This document shows, piece after piece, positions 12,743 through 24,830 of a stretch of DNA of 64,000 nt. The position numbers and the translations under genes are program-made. The DNA is from Sistotremastrum niveocremeum HHB9708 (lineage: Eukaryota; Basidiomycota; Agaricomycetes; Sistotremastrales; Sistotremastraceae). The stretch's first letter is position 1; every line of letters starts with the position of its first letter. Below the pieces are notes generated by a model. The model saw only the letters and a program-made list of their open reading frames with translations, had not been told where the DNA came from and ran no database searches. The stretch is taken from assembly GCA_001630475.1 (NCBI GenBank), contig KV419406.1:133892-197891 (forward strand). The letters are read 5' to 3'.

Positions 12743-13355
12743 GGTCTGAAAGGTGGATGAAGTAGGGGCGACTTGACATCATGAAAAGCACTACTGAGCC
12801 GTGGGAAACGAATTCCAACTTGGTCGTCTGGACCTATCATGACGATCATTTGACGATCTCAGGAGGCAGTCCTTGAATTTCTTAGGCAACCATCAACACG
12901 ATTTACTGGTACTTTTCAGCTCTTTTTATGTCTCTCGAAAGGCTACCCAACTCTTGCGATTTTCTGGCAATTTTTTGCGTCGCATGGAAAATCGCCGTTT
13001 CAGTTCTGAAAGCCGAAGGGAATCTCGTCCGAGTCAATGGCTCACGAATTTGCTTGCCTCAAGAAGTCCTCTGAATGTTGGTTTTTTATTGAATATACTG
13101 CTCTCCTTGGAGAAAGATGCGGGCGCTATTTCGTTGATCGGGCCCTAAGATCATCAGCGCTCAGCTTTTCTAAATCATCATCTATCCGACCGTTGTTCCC
13201 ATCAAGCTCGGCCTTTCCTGATGGATAGATTCACTCACTTGATACCTCGTGCGCACGTTGGCTAACTCTCATCACAACCCCAAGCTGGACTTGGACGAAC
13301 ATCGGGGAGAGCAAGGAAACCCCTGTTGTGCTTGAAGCACTGAGAGCTGGCTAGG
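12743..13355. other. Divergent intergenic region
   Basis: This region lies between the NCA2 start and the 7TM gene start. No gene is visible; short frames at 12873-13228 show no domain and no exon partners. Confidence 0.4.
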
Positions 13356-14694
13356 ATGTATATTTCGGCGGGATCGAACGCTGTGTTATCTCAATACCAG
13401 GACATTGGTGTGTTAATATCCATGCTCTACTACTCGTAACGCTGGCTCATGTTTTGGGTAGACTTCTCGGGCGACGAAAATCTCGTGCAAGGCTCACAAC
13501 CATTGCTTGTTCTCTACCTCGTCTTTCAAATCAGCGATCAAATCCTCTTGCCAGTATTAATAGGCACTCTGGTATTCTCCAACGGGGTAAAGCGACATCC
13601 GACGCTCATCAACCTCTGTATCACCTGGTTGATAGCAGGAGTAGTCGGTAGCTTGCTGTGAGACTTTCCTATCACGCTTCGGTACTCTTTTTCATCACCC
13701 TGTTAGATTTTATGCGGGTCATCAAACTGGTCCCGAACCTCCCCCAGACCTCTGCATCATACAAGCCTCCTTAATCTACGCCCTTACGCCCATGACATCC
13801 ACTTCAATCCTTTGTCTTGTATTTCAAGCTTGGGCTTCCATAACCAACTTTCGGTTTGGTGAAAATCACCCTATCATCCGATCAGCAACGGTTGGTTTCT
13901 ATTATCTTCTGAAGATTGTGGCTCACTAAGTAATGCCCCAGCTTCTGATCTTGCCCTACGTGTCTTTCATAGCATTTGGGACGGCAACTCTTATATTGGC
14001 TAGCACTCATACTGGTCCGGTAAATCGCAATCGCAAGTTCTTCTATTGTAGTCTGGATAATAAGACCTTGTGAGAGCCATTTCTTTAGTGCGCCTCCTCA
14101 CCCAATGCTGAATGACAGAGTTCAGCGGTTACTCCATCGCAGTCTTTTGTGGCATTATTTTGACTGCCACTTTCATCATGGAAGGCGAGTACACGTCTCA
14201 ATAAGAAGCGTAGTTTACGCTCATGAATGATCTCTTCCAGCTTGGATCGCTGCGACCTATTACAAGAATTGGCGCACCCTCAAAAGCTCTGCCCAAGGGC
14301 AACACACCCTACGCCTCCTTATGCTCGGATTTTGGATTTTCACCGCCTTGAGGTTTGTCTTGTGCATTTCTGAATGATAAATCACGGATGCTCAAAATCT
14401 AAGCAGCTTGAGTGGGCTCTCTTTCGTGCGGCCAAGATCTCCCGTTCCCGATCTACTTATCTCTTCCAGTGAGCATCACTAACCCAAGTCGGCAAACCTT
14501 CTCTCAATATTCCTGCAGTCGGAATCGTTGTTTTTTCGTTCTTCGGCAGTCAAAGTGAAGTTCTTCGAAGCTGGAAGTCTGTCTTTTCTCGCCGACCCAA
14601 GGACTTAGTTAACGTTAAAAACGCGAAATTCCCGAGAGTGGATCTATTAGCTAGTCAGGGAAACCTTGTTCGAAACGCTGAAGATGACGTGTGA
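13356..14694 (+). CDS. Seven-helix membrane protein, basidiomycete orphan family
   Basis: The start at 13356 (MYISAGSNAVLSQYQDI) joins over an intron to DFSGDENLVQGSQPLLVLY. Hydrophobic spans follow in order: LLVLYLVFQISDQILLPVLI, LINLCITWLIAGVVGSLL, CIIQASLIYALTPMTSTSIL, LLILPYVSFIAFGTATLIL, SIAVFCGIILTATFIM, TLRLLMLGFWIFTALS and VGIVVFSFFGS, giving about seven helices. A polar C-terminal tail of about 45 residues ends at 14694. This layout resembles the large agaricomycete family of uncharacterised 7TM proteins sometimes discussed as GPCR-like. Receptor function is not shown. About eight short introns are needed. Confidence 0.75.
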
Positions 14695-14848
14695 CGATGT
14701 CGCCGCTCTGTAGACCTTGCCTGACCTTATCTGTCTTTCTGAGGTAGCCCGCCATAATAGTATGTTATTAAATGAGATATACAAAGTCGGATGTCAAGAA
14801 ACCTCCAATAGAAGATGTCGAAGACACCCCGCATAATAGGCCAGCAAA

Positions 14849-15941
14849 TCAGAAAGCTCCTCCCGAACCTCCTACGATAAGACCTTTGAAAAGCTGTATC
14901 AGATGCAAGGTCTGGCAACATATATGTTCACTTACGGCGAGGAGGACAATGCATATGACGATGGCGACTACTATCATGAGACACGCAGCTCTCTTGCCTG
15001 CCTTGCGCTGATAATCATGAGCTGTGTGAAGCTCCTCAGCGGCGCTGGACGTGTCCACCGCGACACTCGAGATATTTGACTCGATATTGTCAATCATGGT
15101 CCCTTGCTCGCCGACTATCGTTCCGAGATCTCGGAAGATCTCCGAAAGCTCGTGGATGCCAGATTCGATTTCTCGAATTTCTACTTCCCGTTCCTGGATA
15201 AGCATTTCTTGGTGTGCGAGTTCGGCCGGGGACAGTCGTCTAGAAATTATGATGAGCGGAGAATGGTACAAGTTCATAGACGCACTGTTGTAAGACTAGC
15301 GATTGTCGCTCTTCAGGCGAGGATGCAGTGTCCTGCTGTCCTCTATAGCAGCGCACAATTAGTATCACCTCCGAAGCACGCTGCCAACTACGTACCGTTC
15401 TTGTTCCTCTTCAACGGCAACCTTTGCCCCGTCCACTGCGTTTCTTTGCTTCTCCGCGCTGACCTGCTGCGCTCGTTGGAATGCCACTAGCGATAACTGG
15501 AAATCGTGGGAGGTCTTCTGACTGGAATTCTTGAATTGGGGCTGTCCAAGTCATAATGAGATCATTTACGAGAGAGCGAAGTCTCCAAGCCCACCAATGA
15601 AGTCTGAAGAGCAGCCAGTTTCTTGAGGTCTTCGGTGCCACGCTTCGCCATATCTCTTGTTGTCTCCGTCAAGGAATGCCTGGTTGAATCCTCTAACCCT
15701 CGAACGTAGAAATGTTGTTCATGAGCACTCACAAGGCCGTTCTGACATTGCCAGTATCGCGAGCTGTACCGAGCTGATCCACAAGCTTCAGGATTCCCTG
15801 GACGTTGGCATTTATCTTGAAGACCTGGAGAGAAAGCGATTGCTGCAGCGCCTGGAAGGTGGCTTCCTGGGGCGAAGCTGGTACGCCTGAGGTACTATTT
15901 GTTCTTCGGGGGAGGCCAGCTTCAATGTCAGCGAAACTCAT
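14849..15941 (-). CDS. PEP12: Qa-SNARE, PEP12/syntaxin-7-like
   Basis: An endosomal t-SNARE that drives fusion of vesicles with the prevacuolar compartment. The N-terminus (MSFADIEAGLPRR, from 15941) leads into a helical Habc-like region including FQALQQSLSLQVFKINANVQ. The SNARE motif reads REVEIREIESGIHELSEIFR then DLGTIVGEQGTMIDNIESNI, the classic Qa pattern with a central glutamine. The C-terminal anchor is AACLMIVVAIVICIVLLA. An intron donor falls just after this helix; splicing adds a short tail LFKGLIVGGSGGAF before the stop at 14849. The assignment to the PEP12/syntaxin-7 group rather than another Qa group rests on overall pattern. Confidence 0.85.
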
Positions 15942-16115
15942 GATTTGCACGCAGTGACGAGGGAATGAAGTCGCAGCGACGGAGGCTGATCTCAGCGCCC
16001 CGAGTGATTACGTAACATAATTTCGTCGCATGAACTTCCACTTGCCCTCCTTCCAAACTCTCTGAGAGGACAAGCCTACTTGCTGAATTCACGTCAAATC
16101 TCAGACTGTGCATAA

Positions 16116-16993
16116 ATGTCGATCGAAACTCTTCCTACAGAGATACTGTTGAAAATCGCCAGAGAATATGTTAGCGATTGCGAGTCGACTGGGACAACGA
16201 CGAGTGCGAAGAAGAGACTTGATGCGATATTGTTCTTGTGCTCGATGTGGGTGATCATTGCTCTAGTGCGACCGTATGTATTGCTGAGATACGACTTCCT
16301 AGAATCCCACGATTTCGCCTCGTCATGCGCGAATCTATGGAGTTTTGGGCCACTGTGCACCTCTCTTGGCCGGAAGCGATCGTCAATCACTTTTTGGAGA
16401 TCTCAGAGGAAAACCCGAAGTATCTGGTGCTAGATACCAACGAGGGCGGCCGGGACAATATGGAGGAAAAATATGCGCGATGGGCAACAGCTCTTACCAG
16501 CACAATTCCGAACACTAGAAAACTCATCGTCCGCATTCACAATGGCCACGGCGACTCCAGACTTGCTACAGCACTAACGACGGCCGCACCAAATCTCGAA
16601 ACATTCATTCTCAACCTCGGCAAAAACGTTCAAGCAATAGACAATTTGTTTTCGTACGCAGCTCCAAGACTTTCGACGATCTCACTGTACACAACCCTTC
16701 GCGTCGATCTGGCCAGATTCCCTTCCCTTCGTCATGTTACCATGCATGTTGGGACTCGGAATTACCGCACTCTACTCTCAACTCTAGAACCGCTGTCTCA
16801 GATTGTATCTCTCGTCCTCATTGGAACCGAGAACGCGGCGAGGATCAGAATCAGTCCCGCACCACAGCCAATTTCACTTGAATCATGCTCCACACTCACT
16901 ATACGCAATATGGAAGCGAACCGAGCAGATTATCTACGCAGCAGGATTGGATTGCCAGACTCTCACGTCTTTCAATTTTGGCCAGCAACATGA
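16116..16993 (+). CDS. F-box-like/leucine-rich basidiomycete protein (paralogue 1)
   Basis: The N-terminus MSIETLPTEILLKIAREYV has the LP-x-E-I/L-L-x-x-I start of fungal F-box domains. The rest continues in a different frame from about 16290 (RLVMRESMEFWATVHLSWPE) to 16993. The frames join in phase if a 38-base intron runs from the GTGATC near 16249 to the AG near 16286. That is short for this genome, so a frameshift cannot be excluded. The C-terminal two thirds has irregular leucine-rich strands (APNLETFILNLGKNVQAIDN, APRLSTISLY, FPSLRHVTMHV). It is homologous to the genes at 33649-34588 and 34956-35829. Such proteins may recruit substrates to SCF ubiquitin ligases; this is family inference only. 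Confidence 0.6.
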
Positions 16994-17530
16994 GCATACA
17001 CTGCCTCAGCTGCAAACGTGCAATTGTTACCATCGATCTCGACCCAGTTCTTCTCAATCATCAAGCAGCGTCATGGTCTGCGATCGAAGAGTCATACATT
17101 ATGCAGCGAGATCACTTTGATCATATTCAGTTCAATCATTTTCCGAGGGCAACTCTGATCATGTCCTGTCTTCCAGTGTAGTGTTTAATCTTCTATTCAT
17201 GTTCATCCGCTAAAGTTGTTTTTCTAGTTGTGTCCCATCGTTTTGTGCCCTGTCCTCGACCAACGTCATGCTACCAAACCTGCTTATCATAGATTTCTTT
17301 GTCTCGCCTCTTTAGAGATGTTGAGTGGTCATACCGAGGTCCCAGTGGACACTGCTTGTGAAACTTGTCATATTACTAGTAATTAGTCTGCGTATGAAGC
17401 AATAGGTCCTGCAGTTGCACTCCCGGTGTGAGACCAATAAACGTTTCAGGAGCTCAGCCAAGTCGAATCCGTCTCCTAACGAGTCCCAACTGCCGAGTCG
17501 ACGCCTGACCAATATGACGGCTATGGATCA
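16994..17530. other. Convergent intergenic region
   Basis: No gene is recognised between the F-box-like gene and the first epoxide hydrolase. Confidence 0.4.
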
Positions 17531-19279
17531 CTAAGTGCAAGACTCATCAAAAAGGCCAGGTGATGTCACGAGAAGCTTTTCGGTGAAACGTTGAATGTCA
17601 TCTATAAGCTGGTTTGGCCTATTGAAGTAGATAGATGAGCTTCGAGAGGGCGCATGATGGAAAGCATACGCCACCAACCTCTCCCAGGCTGCAAAATGTC
17701 CCCCGCTTTTATGACGTTTGTAGAATATGACAGGCCCCACCATTTCAGCCCAACTGCAATATGTTCAGTGCTCGCTCGGAGACTTCAATGAGTACGATGG
17801 CTTACTCGTGCGGAGGAACGAAGAGCTCTTTGGGGAATACGCTGACGCCCATAGGCACTGGCGACCATGTTTTGAGGCAATATGTCCTCCAATCTGTAAC
17901 GCGAACAGATTCCTTATAGTATCGCACTGACCCCACAGGACCTGGGATCCAATACAGCATCACCCATGTCAGGATCTCATCGTTCGTCCACGGATAGTCA
18001 TCCGTCCATCCGTGTAACTTCTCGTACATCCAGCCGAGTAGACCCACAGGACTATCTAGCTTAGATGATCAGTCAAATTCAAAGTTAGAGAACGAAATAA
18101 CCAGACCAGTCAATCCATAAGCCAAAGTCTAAAAGAGAAAAATCGCACAATAAGCTTAATTGATGACAGGACGACGAGTGTATCCTTACCTGTGGTTTCC
18201 TTGATTGCAACTCCAAATATCCAGTTTCTTCGTCCACGAACTGTTGTACGTTTTTCAAAGGCTCAAGTTCCTCAGCCGAGTACCAGATCGGCCAGCCGAC
18301 TGCCAGACCGAGGAATCCGACGATTAGTTTGAACAGCTTGAAGGGGCTGCGCAAGGGCGTCGGTGGATGTGTGACGAACATGTTGGTGTGTACGCCCTTG
18401 CAACATTCCGGGTGCCAAATTGCGAGCCCGCGGATTAGCATGGCTCCCCTGTGAGAAAGTGTTAAACTGAGCTTACTGAACCTGGAACTTCAGTCTCACC
18501 AATCACCTCCTTGCGCGATGTAGGATTTGTAACCGAGTTTGTTCATCAGTTCATTAAACATGTACGCAGTCACCTTGAGGTCCAGGCCTGGCTTCATGGA
18601 GGCTTCAGAGAAGCAATATCCAGGCAAACTGATACATGAGTAACATCAGGAGCACTGGCAGATGCACATGGTAGAGCTGAGCGTACGACGGGGCGACGAC
18701 ATGAAACGCGGGGTCGTTCGTATTTGTGGGTTCAACGAGTTGAGAGATGATCTTCGAGACCTTGAAGGACATCAGGTACGCCGTGGATGAGAACCGAATT
18801 CGAGACCTCCAAGAAATTTCCCGGCCATCCTATAGCATCGTGATAACTTCAGAGAGTGTTGAGATCAAAGCTGCATAAAATGTACCGTGTATGAAAAGGA
18901 GAGGACTCGCGTTCCTACGCCGAGATTTTCTATGCACAAAATGCACCTTCAGCTTGCCATGATCTTCACTTCCACTATCGACCTCTGTGACAAACTGAGG
19001 AAGCTGAGCGTTGATCTCGCTTTCAATTTTGCGCCAGTCGAATGTGGTCCTCCAGTGATGCACGAGCTCTCTGACTTTCTAGCACGGGTTTTAGCACACC
19101 AGATAAATTCAAAGCAAGACTGTCGAGAGACCTACTTGTTCAGGAGTCCCGTATGACCATTCTTGTCCAGGCGAAAGGGCCAGTTCGACTGGAAACCGTG
19201 CCATGGACAGGCGCGTCTGCAAGTCTTCTAGTTGGCTGTCTGGAACATTGATCACGAACGGCTCGATGGCGCTTGACAT
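17531..19279 (-). CDS. Epoxide hydrolase A, microsomal (EPHX1) type
   Basis: An alpha/beta hydrolase that adds water to epoxides. The start at 19279 (MSSAIEPFVINVPDSQLEDL) opens the EHN domain, with RLSMARFP and WRTTFDWRKIESEINAQLPQ. The oxyanion motif HGWPG is formed across an intron near 18835-18890. The nucleophile motif reads GGDWGAM near 18490-18440. The cap region includes WTDDYPWTNDEILTW. The catalytic histidine is in SGGHFAAWE near 17690. The last exon joins as ERPNQLIDDIQRF and ends at 17531. About eight exons are needed and the length is near 400 residues, so it looks complete. It is the close paralogue of the gene at 22022-23794 in the same orientation. Substrate unknown; such enzymes serve detoxification or secondary metabolism. 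Confidence 0.88.
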
Positions 19280-19678
19280 GATGGTTCAACGGATAGCAGT
19301 GAGCACTCTCGAACGTTCAGGCCGTTCACGGCGTTCAGGATCAAGTTCAGGTTCTGAGGCGGGTCCATGAAAGGTACGATTTAGCGCTGGCGATGGGCTA
19401 TAACGGCCGACAAATATTCTTAAGTTCGAAGAAAATACTAGTATTGTCACTGGAAAAAAAATCTTATTCGGATCTGTGATCTGTGATATTTCTAAGACTG
19501 AGATGCATGGACAAGGCAAAGAACTACGGATTTATGACTATCAGAACGAAATCAGAACATAAGCTTATGGCCCTCAGGCCGACAGACAGTCGTATGATAG
19601 CGCATACGAATTTCGGTTAGAAACGATAGAGCGCGACGTCTGTCCGATTTATCCTGGCTGAAAGAGAGAGAGAGAGGT
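19280..19678. other. Intergenic between epoxide hydrolase A and zinc-motif gene
   Basis: No gene is seen. A short GA run (about 19660-19677) lies beside the end of the next gene. The epoxide hydrolase A promoter should be here. Confidence 0.4.
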
Positions 19679-21205
19679 TCAAAGATCCGCTCCTGATGTC
19701 TCTAAACGAGCTTCTTGACCAAGGCGGTAGGTTTGTTTCCAGCGGTCGTCGATCTTATCCATCAGCTCATACGGGAGTTCATGAGACTCGCCAAAATCAA
19801 GGAGTAACGATAAGGCCTTCTTATAAGTAGCGAGCGATGCCCCTTGTTCGATAACATTCATCCACCAGTTGACGATAGTATCTTCGATTTCTTGTTGGAA
19901 CTTGCTCCTGAAATCGGGCTCTAAGATGATGAGAAGGTTCCTTGTTGCTCGAACGGTGGTCGCGAGATGATCCATCGGCACTTGAGATATTCGTAGAATA
20001 TGGGAGATCCACTGTCGCATCCGATGATGCAACCAGTCTTTGTCAATTTGCTTATCTTGAGCCAGCTGAATTATGGCGGACCACGAATCTTCGGCAGAGG
20101 GAGGGAAAGTGGGTTCTGACGGCATGCATTTGAGTTTATCGAGAATCTTCTCAATGAACTCTCGCTTGTACTGAGGTTTGATCGATAAGCCTTGTACCGC
20201 GTGAACGTTATCCATAGCCCATATCAGTTCGCCGTCCGGAGTCAAATCTGGGTTGACGGGGGCGTCGTTCAAATCGATGGAAGGAGTCGCATGATCGGTA
20301 TTTTGGGGTTCCGAAGGTGTTGTCGTGGAGTCGTCAGGAAGGGGAACATGTCCCTCGGTTACTGTTGCACCGTTAGCAGAATTGCTGGGTGGATCTAGAG
20401 GCGCTGCAGGCATAGAAAGCCTTGGCGTCGTGGATCCAGCTAGGTGTAGCGTTAACGGCTGCTTGTTCACAATGGCTAGATGACATGTAGTCTTACCGTC
20501 TTCTAAGCTAGAGTCATTTCGACGCGTGCAGTGTAGGAGAATGGCCATGTCCTTGGTGTCGGTAGCGCCGGGATCAACCTTCAATTTTGCCGAAGATTCT
20601 GAACCAAATAAGGTAAATACGTAGTGAAGGTCAATCCAGAAATAATGCCCGCACCGAAAATCAATCCGTCTTCAAATTTCTTAGGAAAGGCTGTCGGAGA
20701 AACTCGGTTGAGATCGATGTGTAGCTGGCAGACAAGGTGTTACCTTTTCGTCTTTTCCGGTCCTGCTCCAGTGCTCGTAGGCGGAGAATCTCATCGTAGA
20801 ACTGGCTGCGCTCTGTGGATGCCTTTGGACGTGACATAGGTGCCGTCGCTTTTTGCACATTCGAACACGTCGAGTCTAAAGTCCCGATCAGAAAGGATGA
20901 CTAAACAGCAAGAGATGCCGGGAGGCGGGGAAGGCGGACAAGCAGAGTACAGCTTGGCGACTTACATCGACGCATTTCAGCGCAGGTGGCACAAGCATCA
21001 CCCTCTAGACTTCCAACATCTTTCCTGGAAGTAAGACTGGGAATACTCAGCATCTCGTCCGGAACTAATGGGGAAAACACGACAGGCAAACGAATCGGCC
21101 GCCTGTGAGGTTTCAAAACGACACTCACTTATGACATTTGTGGCAACGCCGCTTCGTCAGGTGAGACTTTTTACCACCTTTATCTTCGGGAAGTCGTTGC
21201 CTCAT
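19679..21205 (-). CDS. Hypothetical protein with C4 zinc-binding-like motif
   Basis: The start at 21205 gives MRQRLPEDKGGKKSHLTKRR followed by CHKCHK. The next exon supplies KDVGSLEGDACATCAEM, so a C-x2-C-x13-C-x2-C set is formed by splicing, a plausible zinc-ribbon-like site. Then come the polar exon SQFYDEILRLRALEQDRKRR, a short exon FPKKFEDGLIF, and a long exon from about 20600 to 19679. That last exon holds a Ser/Thr/Pro-rich segment and an all-helical C-terminal half (for example MDHLATTVRATRNLLIILEP and KKALSLLLDFGE). The helical repeat resembles no family I can name. It separates the two epoxide hydrolase paralogues and shares their orientation. Confidence 0.6.
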
Positions 21206-22021
21206 GGATGGATGGAAGAGCAAAGCTCTGGTCGAAGAGTTATTCTTGATGGTGTTTGTTGCGTTGCGAAAGAATGACGCAAAGTGGAATCTTCGTGGCA
21301 CTGAGGCCAGGGACGAATGTCAATGTGTGACCAGTCTTCAGCGTATCGAGTCGAGCCCGATGGATGTTCGGTACAATTTGCAGATGTCTGAACATGTGGC
21401 TGAGTAAGTTGGAGTAGATAATTCCAAAAGCCAATGACTCACAAGAGGGACGAATGTGTGCTCACGCGAGAGACACTGAGATAAGATCCAGATCACACCA
21501 GACCAGCTGGTGAGACTGCAGATAATGCCCGTCTTGCAGTGCGAGATGAAAGTCGCCAGGACTTGAGATGTAAACTCGGCGAAGATATTCTCCTGGAGGC
21601 AGCGTAGGTAGGAGATGACACTACCCCGTAGCAGGCGTTAATCACGCAGATTCAATGACTTGAACAGGCTCGACTTTGAAGTTGAAAGCGAATCTGCGCC
21701 TTTGCTCTGCGTCGTTGGCGCAACTCAAACGCGTCGCGTCACGACCTGTCACCCGTCACGGTTTGCTTCAAAGTCTTGTCGAAGTTCAGGACCTCAAGCG
21801 CAGATAAAAATATTTATACTACTGTTCAGTGTATAGTATGTATTGCCTCTCTTATATCCTTCTTCAGCGAGCGCAAACGCATTATTCACTGTCCAATGAT
21901 CGGACGAGGCGTCCGAGGATTGACATTTGCTTAGGATAGTCGTCTGATATTCCCGATAAAATATATTTTAGTGCGTGATATATCGCACGATGTCAACGTG
22001 CGCACCTAATATTAACGACTT
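21206..22021. other. Intergenic, no gene recognised
   Basis: No supported gene on either strand. It is AT-rich around 21950-22020. It probably contains the promoter of the zinc-motif gene and the 3' end of epoxide hydrolase B. Confidence 0.4.
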
Positions 22022-23794
22022 TCAGGTGCTTATTGTGTTTGACCTGAGGCTTAAATCGTCCTGGACAACGATCTCGGTAAACTGACGAATATCGTCGATC
22101 AAGATTTTGGGTCTAAAGTTGACTCGATTAACCATAGAAGACCGTGATGAGAATTATGACAGCACCTTTCCCATGCGGCAAAATGCCCTCCCTTCTCGTG
22201 TTTCTTCCAAAACTTTAGAGGTTGGACCATATGTCCCCAGCTGGGCGAGAAACAGATTGATCAGTAGTACGCGGAGTGTATAAAGATTGGAGGCTTACTC
22301 ATGAGGGAACCGGAAGACTTCATTCGGGAAAACTGAGACTCCAAGTGGAACGTTGGTATACTGAGAGACGACGTAGGTCCTTTCGTCAGTCTTCAAATAC
22401 GGGGTTTTAGCCTCTTTGTAGTATCTCAATGAACCGACCGGCCCGTTAATCCAGTAGAGCATCACCCAGGTCAAGATTTCGTCATCCGTCCAGGGATAAT
22501 CGTCAGTCCACCGACGCAACTTCTCGTGTAACCAAGTCAAAAGACCGACGGGACTGTCTGGAGAAGCTCTAAGGCCAGAGGTATCTACGAGAGTAAGCGA
22601 AAATACCTGTTAGCCCGTAAGCAAGAGTCTATACTGATTTAGCAGAAGGTACAAGGCATGGATAATGAGCGCATGCATACCTGCGGCTTCGTGGACTGAA
22701 CGTGCATATAGCCCGATTCCTCTTCCATGAAATATTTTGCAAATTTAAGGCCTTCGAGTTCATCCTTGCTGTACCCAATCTCAAGGCCGACAAACGATCC
22801 TAGCACCGCTCCGATCAGCTTGACAAGCTTGAAAGGATGTCGTATGGGTGTCGGCATGGTAGTGATGAACATGTTGCTGTGAATGGCTTTACAATTCTCC
22901 GGATGCCAGATGGCCAGCGCGCGAATGACCATTGCCCCCCTGCAATTGCACTTCTCAGCCTCTTTTCATCAGTAAGTTGATCTCACGACGCACCAGTCAC
23001 CCCCTTGAGCCATATAGGCTGTGTATCCCAACAACTTCATGAGTTCGTTGAACATGTAGGCGGTGGCTTTGAGCGATAGACCCGGCTTGCGACTGGGTTC
23101 GGAGAAGCAATATCCAGGAAGGCTTGAAGGCGAGTGAGAAAATAGACAAACGAAATGCAAACCGATCCCTAGACATACGACGGCGCTACAACGTGAAAGG
23201 CTGGATGTTTTGGGTCCGTGGGCTCAGTCAAACCGTCGATGATCTTTGAGACCTGCGAATGCGTCACGCTCCCGAATCCAACAAGAGTAGCATCTCATCT
23301 CACCTCCAAGAAACTCCCGGGCCAACCTACATAGCGACTTTCAATTCAATGTGTTCTCTCTCTCCCGCTCCTACTAGGATGAACTGACCATGTGAGAAGA
23401 TAAGAGGGACTGCGTTCGGTCTTGTCGATCTTTTATGTACGAAATGCAATCTGAGCGATCCATGTTCCTCGCTTCCAGTATTCACGACCGCAGTGTATTG
23501 AGGAAGATGAGCATTGATTTCATCTTCAATATGTCGCCAGTCGAAGGACGTCCTCCAGTATTCAACAAGATTTCGTGTAACCTAGAGAGACACAACCGAA
23601 TCATGAGTGAATGATATAGGAGTATGTCATCGCACTAGGAGAAACGGTACCTGTTCGGGTGTGCCGTAAGACCATTCCTCTCCTGGCGACAACTGCAGTT
23701 CATTGGGAAAGCGCGTCAGTGCTAGACGCGTCTTCAAGTCATCCAGTACGTCCTCTGGTACGTGGATGTTGAACTTCTCGATAGGGCTTGTCAT
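22022..23794 (-). CDS. Epoxide hydrolase B, microsomal (EPHX1) type
   Basis: The same fold and exon plan as epoxide hydrolase A. The start at 23794 (MTSPIEKFNIHVPED) opens the EHN domain. The oxyanion motif HGWPG falls at an intron near 23390. The nucleophile stretch is AQGGDWGAMVIRALAIWHPE (about 22995 to 22910). The cap has WTDDYPWTDDEILTWVMLYW. The catalytic histidine is in KGGHFAAWE near 22180. The final exon, joined over an intron at about 22165-22115, reads PKILIDDIRQFTEIVV and ends at 22022; this short last exon mirrors that of paralogue A and decides the 3' end. About 400 residues; it looks complete. Confidence 0.88.
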
Positions 23795-24469
23795 GGGCTT
23801 AGGCTGTCAAGAACAATGAAGGTCGCCGCAGAAATTCAGGGAAAACCGCCGCGCTTGCTGCATCTCGAAGAGCTCGTCGGTCTCTAGTTGATCCGGAGGC
23901 TTGAAATGTTGTCCGACAAAGACTCTTGGAGGATCTCGAGGACACTGCCGACCATCCTGGGGTGAAATCTGCCGACTTGTTAGACATCAGGATCATGATA
24001 TCATGATATGGGACTGCATCCTTCAGTAAGTTGAGAGGGGAATTCCACATAGTCATCTTTGATCGAATGCTCTCGCTGTACTATAGACTAGAACACAAGC
24101 GCACGTATAATCCAATTTCTCGAAATAATTGATCAATATTCGCGCGACTACACCGAACATTACCAACAACCGTATATCCAAATCGTATCAGAATATTACA
24201 AGCCCCTTTGCCAGTATACATATACCTATCAGCTCGCCGAAGAAAAGAGGACGAGTGATATAGAATAAGAATGCAGGAACACTTGGGCGCATAAAACCTC
24301 TCCACCCTGTTGAAAAAACCCAGTGGGAAAAATACATGATGGGCGAGGAAAGCCTCCCAAGCACCGCTAACAAAATTGTCTGCACTGTAGAACGGTGCTC
24401 CATTGTCAGGATGTTGATGCCTAAGTTCTATCATAAGAGAAAATGGAATAAGTCAGCGTCATTCCAATG
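23795..24469. repeat. Intergenic with a piece duplicated from the mucin locus
   Basis: The segment around 24115-24190 (containing GACTACACCGAACATTACCA and CCGTATATCCAAA) matches about 50615-50670, just downstream of the intact mucin gene. The rest holds no supported gene. This ties the region to the duplicated mucin-locus material that follows. Confidence 0.45.
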
Positions 24470-24830
24470 AGTCCACGTCGGAAAGCTGATCTTACATCTT
24501 ATTATCAGAGCTATGAGCTCGAGCATCTCGATTAATCGTCACCAGAATCAGTGGGACTCGAAGTTGCAGGATCTAGAGGTCTGTCAGCAGGCGTCGAGGG
24601 CATCGGTATGTCGGTGGACGACTCACGGTCGAAGCGGGCGCATATATTGGTGTCCATGTCGGTGAATCTGTCAAAAAGAGAAAAGGAATGCAAGAAACAG
24701 AAGTCGTCGAAGAGAACAAGTACGAGAGGAAGAAATAAAAGTCAGACGATCTTGACGAAATAGAAGATGCCGATGAGATCCACGAAGGCCGAAGAGGGGC
24801 AGGTGAAGGAACGAGATGTAATGAAAGAGA
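24470..24830 (-). pseudogene. Broken fragment of MSB2-like mucin gene (copy 2)
   Basis: The segment is strongly similar to 27320-27730 (for example CGGAAAGCTGATC.TACATCTTATT and AGGATCTAGAGGT in both) and both resemble the repeat region of the intact mucin gene near 53200-53450. There is no long open frame on the mucin-sense strand. It is a partial, non-coding duplicate. Confidence 0.55.
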
